In this document: piece by piece, positions 1-11,650 of the stretch
Layout: each line of letters begins with the position of its first letter
How positions within the stretch are numbered: the first letter of the stretch is position 1
Source of the DNA: Pezicula radicicola
Taxonomy: Eukaryota; Ascomycota; Leotiomycetes; Helotiales; Dermateaceae
Length of the DNA stretch: 64,000 nt
NCBI GenBank assembly: GCA_003008705.1
Contig: PDUO01000014.1
Location: forward strand, 27,608 to 91,607
Direction: 5' to 3'
Position numbers and translations under genes: made by a program
The notes under the pieces: model-generated
The model's database searches: none
Told to the model about the DNA's origin: nothing
Seen by the model: only the letters and a program-made list of their open reading frames with translations

Positions 1-245
1 AGCTTATTTAATATATTAATTTATTTTATATTTATTATTTTATTTATTAATATTTTAAGCTTATTTAATATATTAATTTATTTTATATCTTTTATTTTAT
101 TTATTAATATTTTAAGCTTATTTAATATATTAATTTATTTTATATCTATTATCTTATTTATTAATATTTTAAACTTATCTTATATATTAATTTATTTTAT
201 ATTTATTATCTTATTTATTAATATTTTAAACTTATTCTATATAAT
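1..245. repeat. 57-bp tandem repeat, four copies
   Basis: Copies begin at 1, 58, 115 and 172, and a fifth starts at 229 and fades by about 245. The period is exactly 57 bp. Each unit begins 'agctta' (later copies 'aactta') and ends 'ttaatatttt'. Differences between copies are mostly C/T or G/A transitions. The array probably continues to the left of the window. Confidence 0.9.
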
Positions 246-2045
246 TATTTAATCTATATCTATAGAGTTTAAAATATTAATAAAAAAGATAATAAATAAA
301 GAATAAATAAATATACTAGATATTATCTTAAGTTTATTAAATATAGTTATAGTATTATTTATATAGAAGGAGTCTTAAGAGATTAATAAGAATTTTATAT
401 AATATTCCTTATTTAGTAAGATAGTTATTATTAACCTAAATTATAAAGTAGGTATATTAATATTAAATTATAAATTAAAACTAAATATTAATAGATTTAG
501 ATACTATTAAATAACTTATTTAAAGAATTAGAAAAGTTATAATTAATAAAATAAATAAGTAAAGAAAAGATAGAAATTTTACTCTCTTAAGAAATATCTT
601 TATCTTATATCTTATTTAATAACTATTAGTCTTTAAATTTTTATTATATAAGAAAAGTACTAGTATAATATTTAATTATATATATTAAACTAGATATAAA
701 ATAAAGTTAGTATATTCTAATATTTTAATTATTAGAGATAATTAGTACCCTTAAGTAAAATAAAACCCTTAAAGCTAGTATATACTCTTATAGTTTACTA
801 TTAGAGAGTAGATCTTTAATAGTATATAACTTAGTATTCTTAGAATTTAAAGTATCTAGAGGAGTTACTCTACTCCTATATACCTTAATAGTACTTAAGG
901 ACCTACTAACCTTAGTTATATAATATTATAAAATTATTAAATTAAACTTATAGTTAATAAACTATACTTATATATTAACTTTATTATAAACTATATATTA
1001 GTAGAAAATAATACTAGTATTACTAAGATCTACTAGATATCTCTTACTCTTATAAAATATCTATTATATACTATACTTACTATACTTACCTTTATAAGTC
1101 TTAGGTATTAAAAGTAACTAAATATAATATAAGAAGATAGATACTAGAGAAGAGAAGAAGAAGAAGAATATAATAATCTAATATATTTATCTCTATTCTA
1201 AGTAGTATCTCTTTTATTTTATATAGAACTACTAGTATTAGTAGTATATATTATAAGTAGTTATAAATTATTTAATTTTATTCTTTTAAAAATAGAAATA
1301 AATAAAAATAAAGTAAACTAGAATTAGTCTTTAATAATAATATAAAGTTATACTTATATTCTAATATATTTCTAGTCTTATATATCCTTAGAAGTATCTA
1401 TAAATAAAGTTTAAGTTTTTAGAATTTTATAGTCTCTTAGTATATATATATAAGTTTATTTTATACCTTATTAATTTATATTAATAGATATTTATTATTA
1501 AANTAAAGTTAATAAAATAGAATTATTATATTTATTAAATTAATTAAATAATAAGATTCTAAATATAAACTAGTTATTAATAAGAGCTAGTATAAAGTTA
1601 ATTAAAGATCCTTTAGATAAAGACTTTTTATATATAAAATACTAATAAAAAAGAAGAATAAAAAATTATATATAATAATATAATAAATCTATAAACTAAG
1701 AAAGAATTATAAGAAAGTTAGATATTAAATTAAAGAGAAGAGAAACTAAAATATATAATATAAAAAATAAAAACTATTATATAATAAACTAATATAACTA
1801 ATATATACTTAAATAATAATAGATAATATAAGATTTAAATAATTAAAAGTATATATTAAGAAGAAGAATAAGAGAGAAAAGATAGTTTTTAAAAATAAGA
1901 ATTAGTATTATTTTTTATACTTAGAGCTATAATAAAAAGATACTAGTTAGATAACTTACTTAGCTAGATAATATATTTAGAGTAGTAAGTAGTTCTATTT
2001 ATAAAGACTTAACTTCTTTATTTTATAAATATATAAAATAGAATC
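1..2045. repeat. RIP-exhausted AT-rich block
   Basis: The block is almost pure A+T. Reading through it I found no CpG, CpA or TpG dinucleotide before about 2046, where 'ctcgtttttca' supplies the first CpG and CpA. This is the signature of repeat-induced point mutation (C to T, mainly at CpA, on both strands) run to completion, so the block is presumably a dead transposon or other duplicated DNA. No reading frame of useful length survives, so the original element cannot be named. The edge with normal-composition DNA at about 2045-2060 is abrupt. One N is present at 1503. Confidence 0.9.
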
Positions 2046-3328
2046 TCGTTTTTCATTTAATATATTTATAAATTCGACTTTATTCGTGGCTTAATAAATT
2101 ATACCACTGAACTATCAGGCCTACCACCGAATGTATACTGTTTATTGGAAGAGAAGTGCAAGTTTCAGTATATATTAGTCATACTGGATCTAATCTGCGA
2201 AAGCGAGCGAACCCAACTGAACTTAATGGCGAGGATACAATAACGGCTCTCGGTTATAACCGTAACTTAGTTTTTTATTTTATTTTAACGACTTGGCTCA
2301 AATTCTCGGTAAGGTAGATAGGAGTGAAGATTGATGCTGTGGTGACGTTTACCTGATAAAGTCGCCACCAAGACTCAAGTCAAATGGAAAAGTACGGACG
2401 GTACCTTATTGATAAGCAAGTTCACATTCACACACCATGAGCGACAAATCCTCATGAGTCACGTCTAGAATTCTACGGTATCAATTATAGCCTCTTAAGG
2501 TTATTATTTAGATGTAGAGGGAAACCTGGACTGCAACCTCCATCAACCTCCATCTGCCAAGTCTCTACTCGAGTAGCGACACCACCACGCTGTATGCGAC
2601 TGAGGTCAAGACCAATACCAGGTACTTTGTCACAGCATAGTAAGAAACGAAAGTACAAAGTAGAAAATGAACGCAGGTTTTCATCTACCTCATGAAAAAG
2701 GAGATACTTAATTTGGATCTGGGCCTGTTCGAAAATCATTTGTTGTTATGCGTTGAGTTATTGATAGGAGACTTGCAGATGAGGTCGCCGGTTGCCGGTC
2801 GCGCACGTGATCGACCTTAGTTCGCCGGCCATTTTCTTCTAGTTACTAATGATTCCTCATACTTCGTACCTTCCTACTTTCGACATCGTGCTTGGTTGTG
2901 ATGGTTGCTTCAAGAACCATCCAGAATGCTTTGCGTTGAAACAGTTCCTATGAAGTAAGAGTCAGGTAGGTCTCCATTATTCAAGTGCCGGTGAATTATA
3001 TGTATCATGTGACGCTAACTGCCGTAAGCTTTGGTTATGATTGGCTGCGTGGTTTTCGCGGTTTGCGCTTTTTGTGCGGCTTCTCGCCTCCAGATCCTTC
3101 CATTTCCATCACATCATCAAGCAAATCTCTTAATGATGTGACACCAGCATTATTACAAGTTGAGTACTTATTGCGCAAAACAAAAAATAAACCCCTGGCT
3201 CTTGTGAGTACAAAGAAAAGACCATCCCGTCTTTTTCTTCCATCTCTTTACAACTAACTTCATCGTCATTTCCCCTTCAAATTTCCTGTTCATTCCACTT
3301 CACATTCCAAAGCAGCCATCATTTCGCG
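2046..3328. other. Gene-free stretch upstream of the copper ATPase
   Basis: Composition returns to normal here. Two short open frames (2485-2739 minus and 2985-3257 plus) show no recognisable protein and no splice support. The last few hundred bases presumably hold the promoter and 5' leader of the ATPase gene that starts at 3329. I see no other feature. Confidence 0.5.
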
Positions 3329-6300
3329 ATGACATCAAAACTACAAGATACCCCCGCAACCCCAGACACCACCATGCCTCAAGATACAGTTACAACGTCG
3401 TATTTGCTATCAAATATGCACTGTCCCTCCTGTGTGTCCACTATCCAAAGTATCCTGTACTCGCTCCAGCCAAAACCCATCTCCGTATCGCCCTCACTCG
3501 TCACATCCTGGGTCACCGTCCAACATGACGGGTCGCTCTCGTCAAAACAAATACTGCAAGCCCTTGAAGATGCCGGCTTTGACGTGAGCGATGTGTCACC
3601 AGATGATGCATTAGACGATGACATTCAGAGCAAACTTCCCCACGGTGCTGATGGCGACAACGGCTATCTCGATCATGTCATCAGCAGATGGAGGTCGAGA
3701 ACCTCGAGCAGAGCAAGCATCAACACGACAAAGCAATCCAAACGCCATTTGCAGAACTGCAAGCTTTGTCGACTGGAGGAAGATGGGAAGCACGATTTTC
3801 AAGAATCTCAACCGCCCAAGGCTGCTATGAAGCAGCATGATGGCGGGACTTCAGAAGGACAGCCAGATGAGAAACCATCTCCTCCGCTGGTGGTTGTTGA
3901 TTCTGCTTCATCTTCATCGGCCGAATCAACATGGCAGGCGTCGCTTGCCATCGGTGGTATGACATGTGCTGCATGTGTCGGTGCTATCACCGAAGAATTG
4001 AAAAAGAAAGACTGGGTCAAGAACGTCTCCGTCAATCTCATTGCTCATAACGCTACAGTTGAGTTCATCGGCGAGGCACATAAAGATGATATCGTTGAAG
4101 CCATCGAGGATATTGGATATGATGCCGCATTGGATACTGTCGTGGACCTGAACGCGTCGAAGGATGCACCGAGGTCTGGCGCAGAAAAGAGGACGGTAGA
4201 TATTCTTGTTGATGGCATGTTCTGCGAGCATTGTCCACCACGGGCTCTTGCTGCTCTTGAACGTTTCGGCGATAAAGTCCATGTTGAAAAGCCTCTTACC
4301 ACCCGAGACCCAATCTTGAGACTCAGCTACACACCTCAAGTTCCTAGTTTTACTATTCGCCACATCGTTTCGGCAATCTCAGCCGCCGACGAATCCTTAG
4401 AACCTTCAATATACCATCCTCCAACTCTGGAAGAACGCTCTCGGCAGATACATGCGCGTGAGCAGCAACGAATACTCATTCGAGTTCTCGTCACCTTTGT
4501 TGTTGCCATTCCGACACTCATCATCGGCATCATTTATATGAGTCTTGTCCCATCTACAAACTCTGGACGTCAATTCCTTGACAAGCCACTTCGTGCTGGC
4601 GTCAGCCGTGCACAGTGGGCGCTTTTTATCATGGCCACTCCAGTCTACTTTCTATGCGCTGATGTGTTCCACAAACGAGCCATCAAGGAGCTACGATCCC
4701 TTTGGCGAAGAGGCAACACCACTCCAATCCTCCAGAGATTCTATCGCTTTGGAAGCATGAATTCGCTCATGTCCTTGGGAACGTCCATCGCATACATATC
4801 CTCAGTGGCTCAGTTAATTGCTGCTGGTGTCCATCCATCGGAAATGACTGAAATGACTGACAACAACTCTTTCTACTTTGATTCGGTAGTCTTCCTGACA
4901 CTGTTCCTCCTCATCGGACGGCTCATTGAATCATACAGTAAATCCAAAACAGGTGACGCGGTGGCGATGCTTGGAAAGCTCAGACCTACCGAAGCACTTT
5001 TAGTCAAGTCTGGAGAAGAGAGTACAATGTCTGGGGAGGAATTAAGCAACGGAAACCAAGGAGAATATCTGACCTCGGTCAACGTGGACCTTCTTGAGTT
5101 CGGAGATATCGTCAAAGTTAGACACGGGAGTTCGCCTCCTTGCGATGGAATTGTGGTCCAAGGCGAAACAAAATTTGACGAATCCAGTCTCACTGGAGAA
5201 TCCAGACCTGTCAAGAAATTAGTTGGAGATGAGGTCTTTTCCGGCACTGTGAACGAAGGATCACCCGTATCTATCAAGATTACTGGCGTTGCTGGATCCT
5301 CAATGCTTGATCAAATCGTTAAAGCTGTTCGCGAAGGCCAAACGCGAAGAGCTCCCATGGAACGCATTGCCGATACACTGACGGGTTATTTCGTGCCTTG
5401 CATTGTTCTCATCGCGATTGTCACATGGGTTATCTGGCTTGCCCTGGGATATTCTGGAACTCTTCCCGAGGATTACCTAGGCAGTGCCTCAGGAGGCTGG
5501 GTCGCTTGGTCTCTTCAGTTTGCGATCGCGGTCTTTGTGGTCGCCTGCCCATGCGGTCTTGCCCTTGCCGCCCCAACAGCGTTATTTGTCGGTGGTGGTC
5601 TTGCTGCAAAACATGGAATCTTGGTCAAGGGTGGTGGTGAAGCTTTCGAAAAGGCTAGTAAATTGGACTGTATAGTCTTCGACAAAACTGGCACTCTTAC
5701 CATGGGAGGTGAGCCCGTTGTCACAGACTTTGAGGTTCCGGAGGACTTCCAGTCAAAGTCACTTCCAACTTCTGACGAGAAAATGGTTCTCGGATTTGTC
5801 CACGCCATTGAGGCAAATAGTAGTCATACTGTTGCAAAGGCGATTGTTTCATTTTGCAAGACAAAGGCGATGTCTGGTATGGACATCGAAGATGTTCAGG
5901 AGATTGCAGGCAAGGGCTTGAAGGGGATCTACTACGACAAGGTTTTAGGAGAGAAATCTGCGATGATTATTGGCAACGAAAGTTTGATGTCAGAAAACAA
6001 GGTCGACATCACCTCAGCTTCTCAAACAACTCTCGACGCCTGGAAAACACAAGGAAAATCTGTCGCATTGGCCGCCATTGCATTTAACAATACCGCTTCT
6101 TCACCACCCACGTATCACCTCTGCGCGATCTTCTCCATCTCGGACCCTATCCGTCCTGAAGCTCCTCATATCGTCGCCGCCCTCCAGAAACGTGGGACAG
6201 AAGTTTGGATGCTTTCGGGTGACAATCAAATTACTGCAAACGCCATCGGTCTGTTGGTCGGCATTCCTTCTACAAACATAATTGCTGGTGTTCTTCCGAG

Positions 6301-6793
6301 TCAGAAGTCGGAACAAATTCAATACTTGCAACGATCTCTCAAAGCTTCTGGAGGACAATCACAGACGAAAAGAGCCCTGGTTGCCATGGTAGGCGATGGA
6401 ATCAACGATTCCCCAGCTCTCACGGCTGCCGATGTCGGCATTGCAATTGGTAGTGGTTCAGATATTGCTATATCGAGTGCCGAATTTGTTCTTATTACCT
6501 CCAACCTCCACTCTCTCATCACACTCCTCGACCTCAGCAGGTTTGTGTTCCGTCGCATCAAATTCAACTTCGGCTGGGCCCTCATCTATAATTTGATCGC
6601 CCTACCCGTTGCGGCGGGCGTGCTCTATCCAATTTTCAGTAATGGAAAGCACGTGAGACTCGATCCGGTTTGGGCTTCCTTAGCAATGGCTTTGAGTAGT
6701 ATATCTGTCGTAACTAGTAGTTTGAGTTTAAGGAGTGGTGTTCCCGGCATTGGATTCAGGGTTAGTAAAGAAGGAAAAGGACATGATGAATAA
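3329..6793 (+). CDS. Copper-transporting P1B-type ATPase (Ccc2/CrpA type)
   Basis: This is a single-exon gene of 1,154 residues that would pump Cu(I) across a membrane, either into the secretory pathway for cuproenzymes or out of the cell. There are three N-terminal Cys motifs: CPSC (C32, C35), a classic GMTCAAC metal-binding site (C213, C216) and CEHC (C299, C302). Next come the transport membrane helices, the actuator TGE (622-624), the membrane CPC (740-742), the phosphorylation motif DKTGT (D785) and the hinge GDGIND (1022-1027). YN in helix 7 and MxxSS in helix 8 complete the copper subclass. The usual SEHP motif of the nucleotide-binding domain reads SSHT with H833, so the proline is replaced. 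The length is normal for fungal copper pumps. Whether it is Ccc2-like (Golgi) or CrpA-like (detoxifying) cannot be decided here. It adjoins the GAG cluster, but I see no functional link. Confidence 0.95.
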   Translation: MTSKLQDTPATPDTTMPQDTVTTSYLLSNMHCPSCVSTIQSILYSLQPKPISVSPSLVTSWVTVQHDGSLSSKQILQALEDAGFDVSDVSPDDALDDDIQSKLPHGADGDNGYLDHVISRWRSRTSSRASINTTKQSKRHLQNCKLCRLEEDGKHDFQESQPPKAAMKQHDGGTSEGQPDEKPSPPLVVVDSASSSSAESTWQASLAIGGMTCAACVGAITEELKKKDWVKNVSVNLIAHNATVEFIGEAHKDDIVEAIEDIGYDAALDTVVDLNASKDAPRSGAEKRTVDILVDGMFCEHCPPRALAALERFGDKVHVEKPLTTRDPILRLSYTPQVPSFTIRHIVSAISAADESLEPSIYHPPTLEERSRQIHAREQQRILIRVLVTFVVAIPTLIIGIIYMSLVPSTNSGRQFLDKPLRAGVSRAQWALFIMATPVYFLCADVFHKRAIKELRSLWRRGNTTPILQRFYRFGSMNSLMSLGTSIAYISSVAQLIAAGVHPSEMTEMTDNNSFYFDSVVFLTLFLLIGRLIESYSKSKTGDAVAMLGKLRPTEALLVKSGEESTMSGEELSNGNQGEYLTSVNVDLLEFGDIVKVRHGSSPPCDGIVVQGETKFDESSLTGESRPVKKLVGDEVFSGTVNEGSPVSIKITGVAGSSMLDQIVKAVREGQTRRAPMERIADTLTGYFVPCIVLIAIVTWVIWLALGYSGTLPEDYLGSASGGWVAWSLQFAIAVFVVACPCGLALAAPTALFVGGGLAAKHGILVKGGGEAFEKASKLDCIVFDKTGTLTMGGEPVVTDFEVPEDFQSKSLPTSDEKMVLGFVHAIEANSSHTVAKAIVSFCKTKAMSGMDIEDVQEIAGKGLKGIYYDKVLGEKSAMIIGNESLMSENKVDITSASQTTLDAWKTQGKSVALAAIAFNNTASSPPTYHLCAIFSISDPIRPEAPHIVAALQKRGTEVWMLSGDNQITANAIGLLVGIPSTNIIAGVLPSQKSEQIQYLQRSLKASGGQSQTKRALVAMVGDGINDSPALTAADVGIAIGSGSDIAISSAEFVLITSNLHSLITLLDLSRFVFRRIKFNFGWALIYNLIALPVAAGVLYPIFSNGKHVRLDPVWASLAMALSSISVVTSSLSLRSGVPGIGFRVSKEGKGHDE

Positions 6794-7393
6794 ATGGGTA
6801 GAAGAAAGGATCATACTAATAGGATGATATTACATTCGGGTTTGGCGTTTTGGGGCATACTTTACTAAAGTAGAGGGAAAATACCCATTTGTAACCTGTT
6901 CTGTTATGTATCAAGATAACAGTCTGCAGATGTAATGAAATAGTACTTAAATTAAGTGAGCTATCCAAATTGTATTTACTTAAAAGATTTCACACACGAC
7001 ACTCCTATATAACAATTATTTTAGACTTTTAATTGTGCCATATAATCGCGTAACAAGAACTTCATTAAACAAAATATACTTCAATAACAATGGCACCAAC
7101 AAGAAGCAACAGCAAATTTATCACTGGTGTGATGTAACATTTGAATAAGATAAGGTAGAAGTATAGTAGAGAAGTAGTTTTCAAGTTGACTAACTCTATT
7201 ATTACATGTCAAACCATCCTGGCTGGACACAAACTTTCTATATATAAAAATAAGAAAAGAAAACCCCCAATAAAATGCATTGAATGATATGTACAAATGA
7301 AATGCTTCTTCCTTTTACTCCCTCTTTTCTACAACCAAACCCCTCCACTACCTGACCATCACACCCACCCATCTCCTCCCCCCAAAAAGTAAA
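6794..7393. other. Intergenic, convergent 3' ends
   Basis: This 600-bp stretch lies between the copper ATPase (plus) and agd3-like A (minus), which converge on it. It is AT-rich in the middle and presumably holds both 3' untranslated regions. I see no coding signal. Confidence 0.5.
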
Positions 7394-9976
7394 CTACCAA
7401 GGAACAGGAGCACTCAAGGTAAAAGTAACCGGTTGACCACTCATCTTAACCCAAATAGTAAGCGGATCATTCCCAATCTTCTCAGTTGTAAAACCCTTCG
7501 TATCAGTAACGGTAGCAGGGAAGGTAACCGGTAGAGGAACAGAACATGTATTACTGTTACAGGTTACTGTTGCGCCGGTTATTGTTTGCGATGTTGGGTC
7601 TGTTATGTATGACATTTGAACGCCGCAGGCGTCGGCTTTCATTCTGTTTGCGAAGGCTGTGCTGATCTATATTTTTCATTTTTGTGAGTGACTGTTTTTG
7701 TTTTGATGGTGAAACGAAGGAGGAGATTTGGGGTTTTGTAGTGGGGGGAGAGAAGGGAGAAGTGAGGGACTTACATCATCATGCTTCAGTGTAATTATAG
7801 GCCAATTAACAATCCGCACCATCTCCTGAATAACCGTCTCAACCCACATACTAATAAGAGACAACTGACTAGTGGCCCCATTAATGGTAATACTATCAAC
7901 ATCGGTCTGTCTCAAGTTGGCCTGATGAAACATATAAGGATCATGTCTCAATCCTAATAGATGTCTTGCGGTTGATGCTTTTTCTAGCGCCAATAATGTG
8001 TAGATGTCGCCGCTTCCGGCTGATGTGGCTATCCATTCGTTTACCGTACAATTTGCTGTGTCGCAATTGTAATAGATGCTTGTTGCCCATCGTGGTGTAT
8101 ATTGCATTCCGTCGTAGCCGTTATCCGCTACATTGCTCATTAGAGGCCAGTGTTCATTTTGAGGGTTTAGGAGTGGTGGTCTTGTGTTATCTCCGACACA
8201 ATTTGTGATTCCGTTGGTTGCCCATGCTCGTAATGCATCGCCGTTATGGAGTCCTGTTATTGCGGGAGGGATTAGACCGTTTGGACTGAAGTAGGTTGCT
8301 TGGTCTAGGCCGGTTTGTTTAAACCATGCTTGGTTCCAAGAGATTTCGTAGTTTATGTCAGAGAATGTTGCGTTGTTTTGTCCTTCGTGAGTGAATGTAT
8401 GCGAGACATGTGCGAATGCATCGCGGTTGGCAGGATTTGCCCACCATATTAGCAGAGGATCCCCTTTCGTACAGGCTACTGAATAGGGATATGTAGCTGA
8501 CTTGGGTGCCCAGATAGAAGTTCCCGTTCCAATTGGCTTTTGAAATTCAAGTGGTGTATCGCCTTGATCGTCGTATTCGATGGGTCCTGAAGTACATAAT
8601 GTACCTGTTGTATCAATAGCATCAGCTTGTTCGATATTTCCATTTCCATTATGTCCTATCTCCATGAAATACTTGGATCCGGGAGTTAATCGAGTATTTA
8701 CGGTTGCCATCCATGATTTTACAGCGTCCAGATCGGTTGTTCGGATGCGAAACGTGTTTCCGGATGGGTAATAGATTGCGGAGGATAGGAACATATCATC
8801 GACTTGTGTACCGAAATAAATTCGTCGATATCCTGCGTATAACCCTCGTGTAACCCAATGAATCCATGCATGTTGTAAGAAATTGGATGTTGCACTCCAG
8901 TCTGTTGCGAAACTAGTGAAGAAAACCATTTGTTCTCTACCGGCGATATTATTAATCACTCCTGCTGTAGTTGGCTGATTCCAGGTCCCATCTGAACTTG
9001 GTGCGAATTGAGCGAATTCGGTTGCTATGGCTGGATTGATGATCGTGGCTGGATAATGGTATAGACCGAGTGTGCTGAGGCCTGCCCCGTTGTTTAATCC
9101 AGCTGTTGGGAATCCAGTACTGTTGCTTATAGAAACTAATTGCTCAGCTCCTCCACAACATCCTCCATTTGCTTCAGTTCCCGAATCGGCACCGGGGTAA
9201 ACATCTAATCGAACCATGCGTACTCCGAAAGCTATTTGATATGCGTATAATTCACTCCATTGTGCACTTGTAAAAGCACTCGCAAACCCCGCGGCTCCAT
9301 AATCGTAGCTTACTTCGGAAAGAACAACAATAGCACCGAAGTTACCCTGTAAAGAACTGCTGTTCAATGCTGGTAAAGTAGTGCCTCCTTGAGGAACTGC
9401 TAGAATTTGATACGGTATCCGATATCCGTTCAGGCCGGAGTATACAGTATAGGCACTTGCATTGGTTCGGGCAATGATCAGGACTGTACTCATGACGTTT
9501 GTACTCAGCAGATTTGTCGTAGCGTTGGCTGGGATGGTGGCATTTGTTGCCGTTGAAGTGTTGGTATTTACTAGTGTTCCATCGACCACTACTGCTTTTG
9601 TGGCTACAGGAGGAGCGACGACAGTTGCTACGACATTGGCGACACCGACTGTTTCGTCCGCAACGACCATATTTCCTCCGGTAACATTGACTGAGACGGA
9701 CACGGATGCGGATCCTGAAGAGGAAGAGCTAACTGACGAAGATATAGATATTACAGATGTTGTTGAACTAGAACTGCTTTTACCCAGAGGAATAGGTGTT
9801 GAGCCCAACACGGATTTGAGAGAAGAGCTCGTCGGGAGGATGCTAGACGTTTTTTTAACCGAGCTTGACGAAGATGTCGTCTTTAAACTTGACGTGCTGG
9901 TAGTTTTGGGATTTTGGTTGCTGGTTCCCCCCAGAAACGCCAATATACCATTGATGATATTCGCGGCGTTCACCAT
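7394..9976 (-). CDS. agd3: GAG polysaccharide deacetylase, Agd3-like copy A
   Basis: Agd3 removes N-acetyl groups from GalNAc in galactosaminogalactan, giving the polymer the positive charge needed for adhesion. Exon 1 is 9976-7775, exon 2 is 7666-7394 and the protein has 824 residues. The intron (7774-7667) opens with GTAAGT. Residues about 20-110 are Ser/Thr-rich and mucin-like. A carbohydrate-binding-type region and then a CE18-like deacetylase domain follow. Likely metal ligands and acid are QVDD (D393, D394) and SHTFTHE (H526, H530); a Cys-Cys pair sits in GGCCGG. These features recur in copy B, as does the last intron position, directly after a KHD motif. The N terminus from the first ATG is not an obvious signal peptide and an in-frame stop lies upstream, so a missed 5' exon is possible. 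The gene is transcribed away from ega3-like A. Confidence 0.88.
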
Positions 9977-10764
9977 GATTGAGACAGAAACTCTAGTCCT
10001 TGGTAATGATCGTGTTGTTGTGATTCGACTTGAAAAAGTAACCTTCCTTGAGGAAACAACCTTCTATTTATGAGCCCTATCATCAAAGTACATTTTTCTT
10101 CTCTAAGATACTTATGATGATAGTATTGGCGGCTGGAAACCACTTCATCTGCCGGAAAAGCACAAGTGTCGTCCGCATTGAGTACGCGAAGAGACTGACT
10201 CGCTCACACGACGGCTCCATGGAGACACTGTTGGAACGGAAGCGGAAATCCTGGCTGGTTCGTCTAGATGTGAACAATGGACATCTTTAGCACACGTAAC
10301 TGCTTTCCTGTGTAGCGATGACCCAGTTCCAAAGCCGAATCCGTACAATCCAAGTCATGGCCAGCCTTGCGAGGTGCAAGTTAAGCGAGCTCTTAGTATC
10401 GAGCTAGACAGGGTGGCGTCCCGAGGTCTCACGTTGATTCGCAGTTGCCATGGAAAACATGGAAGAGCCGAGCTGATCTGGATGCAATGACTCGTTTTGG
10501 TTTGGTCTTCTCTACTACTCGGGTAAATAGTTCTAGCATCTGCTCTCTCGTCTCTTTTTCTTCTCTCCAGAATTGTTTGTACTGTACGAAAAAGCTGACA
10601 GGAACGCGCAGGTTCCAGAAGACTCAATTACGATGAGTACCAACCTCCAATAATACAGTAGCCGACAATTATGTTGAGCCAAACCCGTGTTTTACCGCAA
10701 AACCTTACCTAACCACTTCAGAATATCTCCTAATCTAACACTACTATGTAAAAGAAAAAGCTAT
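9977..10764. other. Divergent intergenic region, left part
   Basis: This is the upstream region of agd3-like A (minus), and with the inverted-repeat element and 11093-11650 it makes the divergent spacer before ega3-like A (plus). Short open frames occur on both strands but none resembles a known protein. A missing signal-peptide exon for agd3-like A could lie in the first 200 bp. I could not find one with a convincing splice donor. Confidence 0.45.
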
Positions 10765-11092
10765 ACGGAGCTTCCGGTCAAAAGTTGTGTGAATATAGGC
10801 TAGAAAACCTATAGCAGCCTATGGCTATAGCGTCCTCTTACAGGCCTGTAGCGATGCTTCTTATAGGGCCTTTTAGACGCTTCAACGCTAAATGCAGGAT
10901 GTTATAGGGCCTTAAGTAAAACTCCGCCCCTTAGAGGGCAGGGGCAGCTGGCAGGGCAACTATAGTGCTTAATCACTAAGTGGATAGGCTCCATAGGCTA
11001 TTTAAGAGCAATCTATAGGCTCTAATACGCTATAACCCCTAAGCTATAGGCCTATAGCCTGTATTCGCACGACTTTTGATCGGAACCTCTGT
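10765..11092. mobile_element. MITE-like inverted-repeat element, 328 bp
   Basis: The terminal inverted repeats are 38 bp long with 6 mismatches (10765-10802 against 11055-11092). Both contain the core 'ttccg.tcaaaagt'. Five of the six mismatches are transitions, and three are TpG on the left against CpG on the right, as expected for cytosine decay. The interior has many short palindromic 'cctatag'/'ctatagg' units and no coding capacity, so it fits a non-autonomous DNA transposon. I see no clear target-site duplication. It lies between agd3-like A and ega3-like A. Confidence 0.8.
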
Positions 11093-11650
11093 CGCAATTA
11101 CTTACTTGAAGTTTAATTTTAATTATCTTCTATTTTCTTGGTCCTATTCTATTACAAACATTAAGTACTTCGACTTTATGATTTTCATATACAAAATCAG
11201 TTAAAAATGCTTGTTTTTTATAATCTCTAGAAGTAAAGGTATATAGCAACACAAGAACATAAATAAATAAAATCTATGAAAAAAGATGGATTTTTTTTAA
11301 ATCTCGATATAGCTATAGATTTCTAAAAGGATTAAATAAAGGGGAGTAGAGTTATTTAAAAGGGAAACCTAGTAAAGTAGTGATTTTTGGTGTAAATTTC
11401 GGTTCTAGCTCAAACTAATTGTCTAGCACTATAACCTCTGAGTCACTAGTCGACACTCAAGTGCTTCCCTTCCTCTGCATGCAGAAACCAACGGGAAGCC
11501 CAGCCAGTCCAGTTCACTGATGACCACCTGTTTTGGGGTTCAGCATGCTAGCCAAGCCACTGACCCCAAATCGTAAACCTCGAATTCGGCGAAATTTCCT
11601 ACAGAGATCTAAATAAGACCACATCAACTACTTCTCAATTTTCTGTTACA
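11093..11650. other. Promoter region of ega3-like A
   Basis: The first 300 bp after the inverted-repeat element are AT-rich and non-coding. Composition normalises from about 11400 up to the ATG at 11651. No specific regulatory motif is claimed. Confidence 0.4.

Noticed and set aside
1..245. CRISPR-like array
   Set aside because: The repeats are contiguous without spacers, AT-only, and the genome is fungal. It is a tandem minisatellite.
1..2045. Mitochondrial or plasmid insertion, suggested by very high A+T
   Set aside because: Fungal mitochondrial DNA is AT-rich but keeps CpA and TpG and long reading frames. The absence of CpG, CpA and TpG fits RIP better.
3329..6793. Copper ATPase as part of the GAG cluster
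   Set aside because: It is adjacent, but no known GAG enzyme needs copper and no shared control element is visible. I treat it as a neighbour only.
9462..10073. 203-codon open frame on the plus strand
   Set aside because: It is antisense to the Ser/Thr-rich part of agd3-like A. Codons for Ser/Thr/Ala repeats on one strand leave the other strand open. It has no family match.
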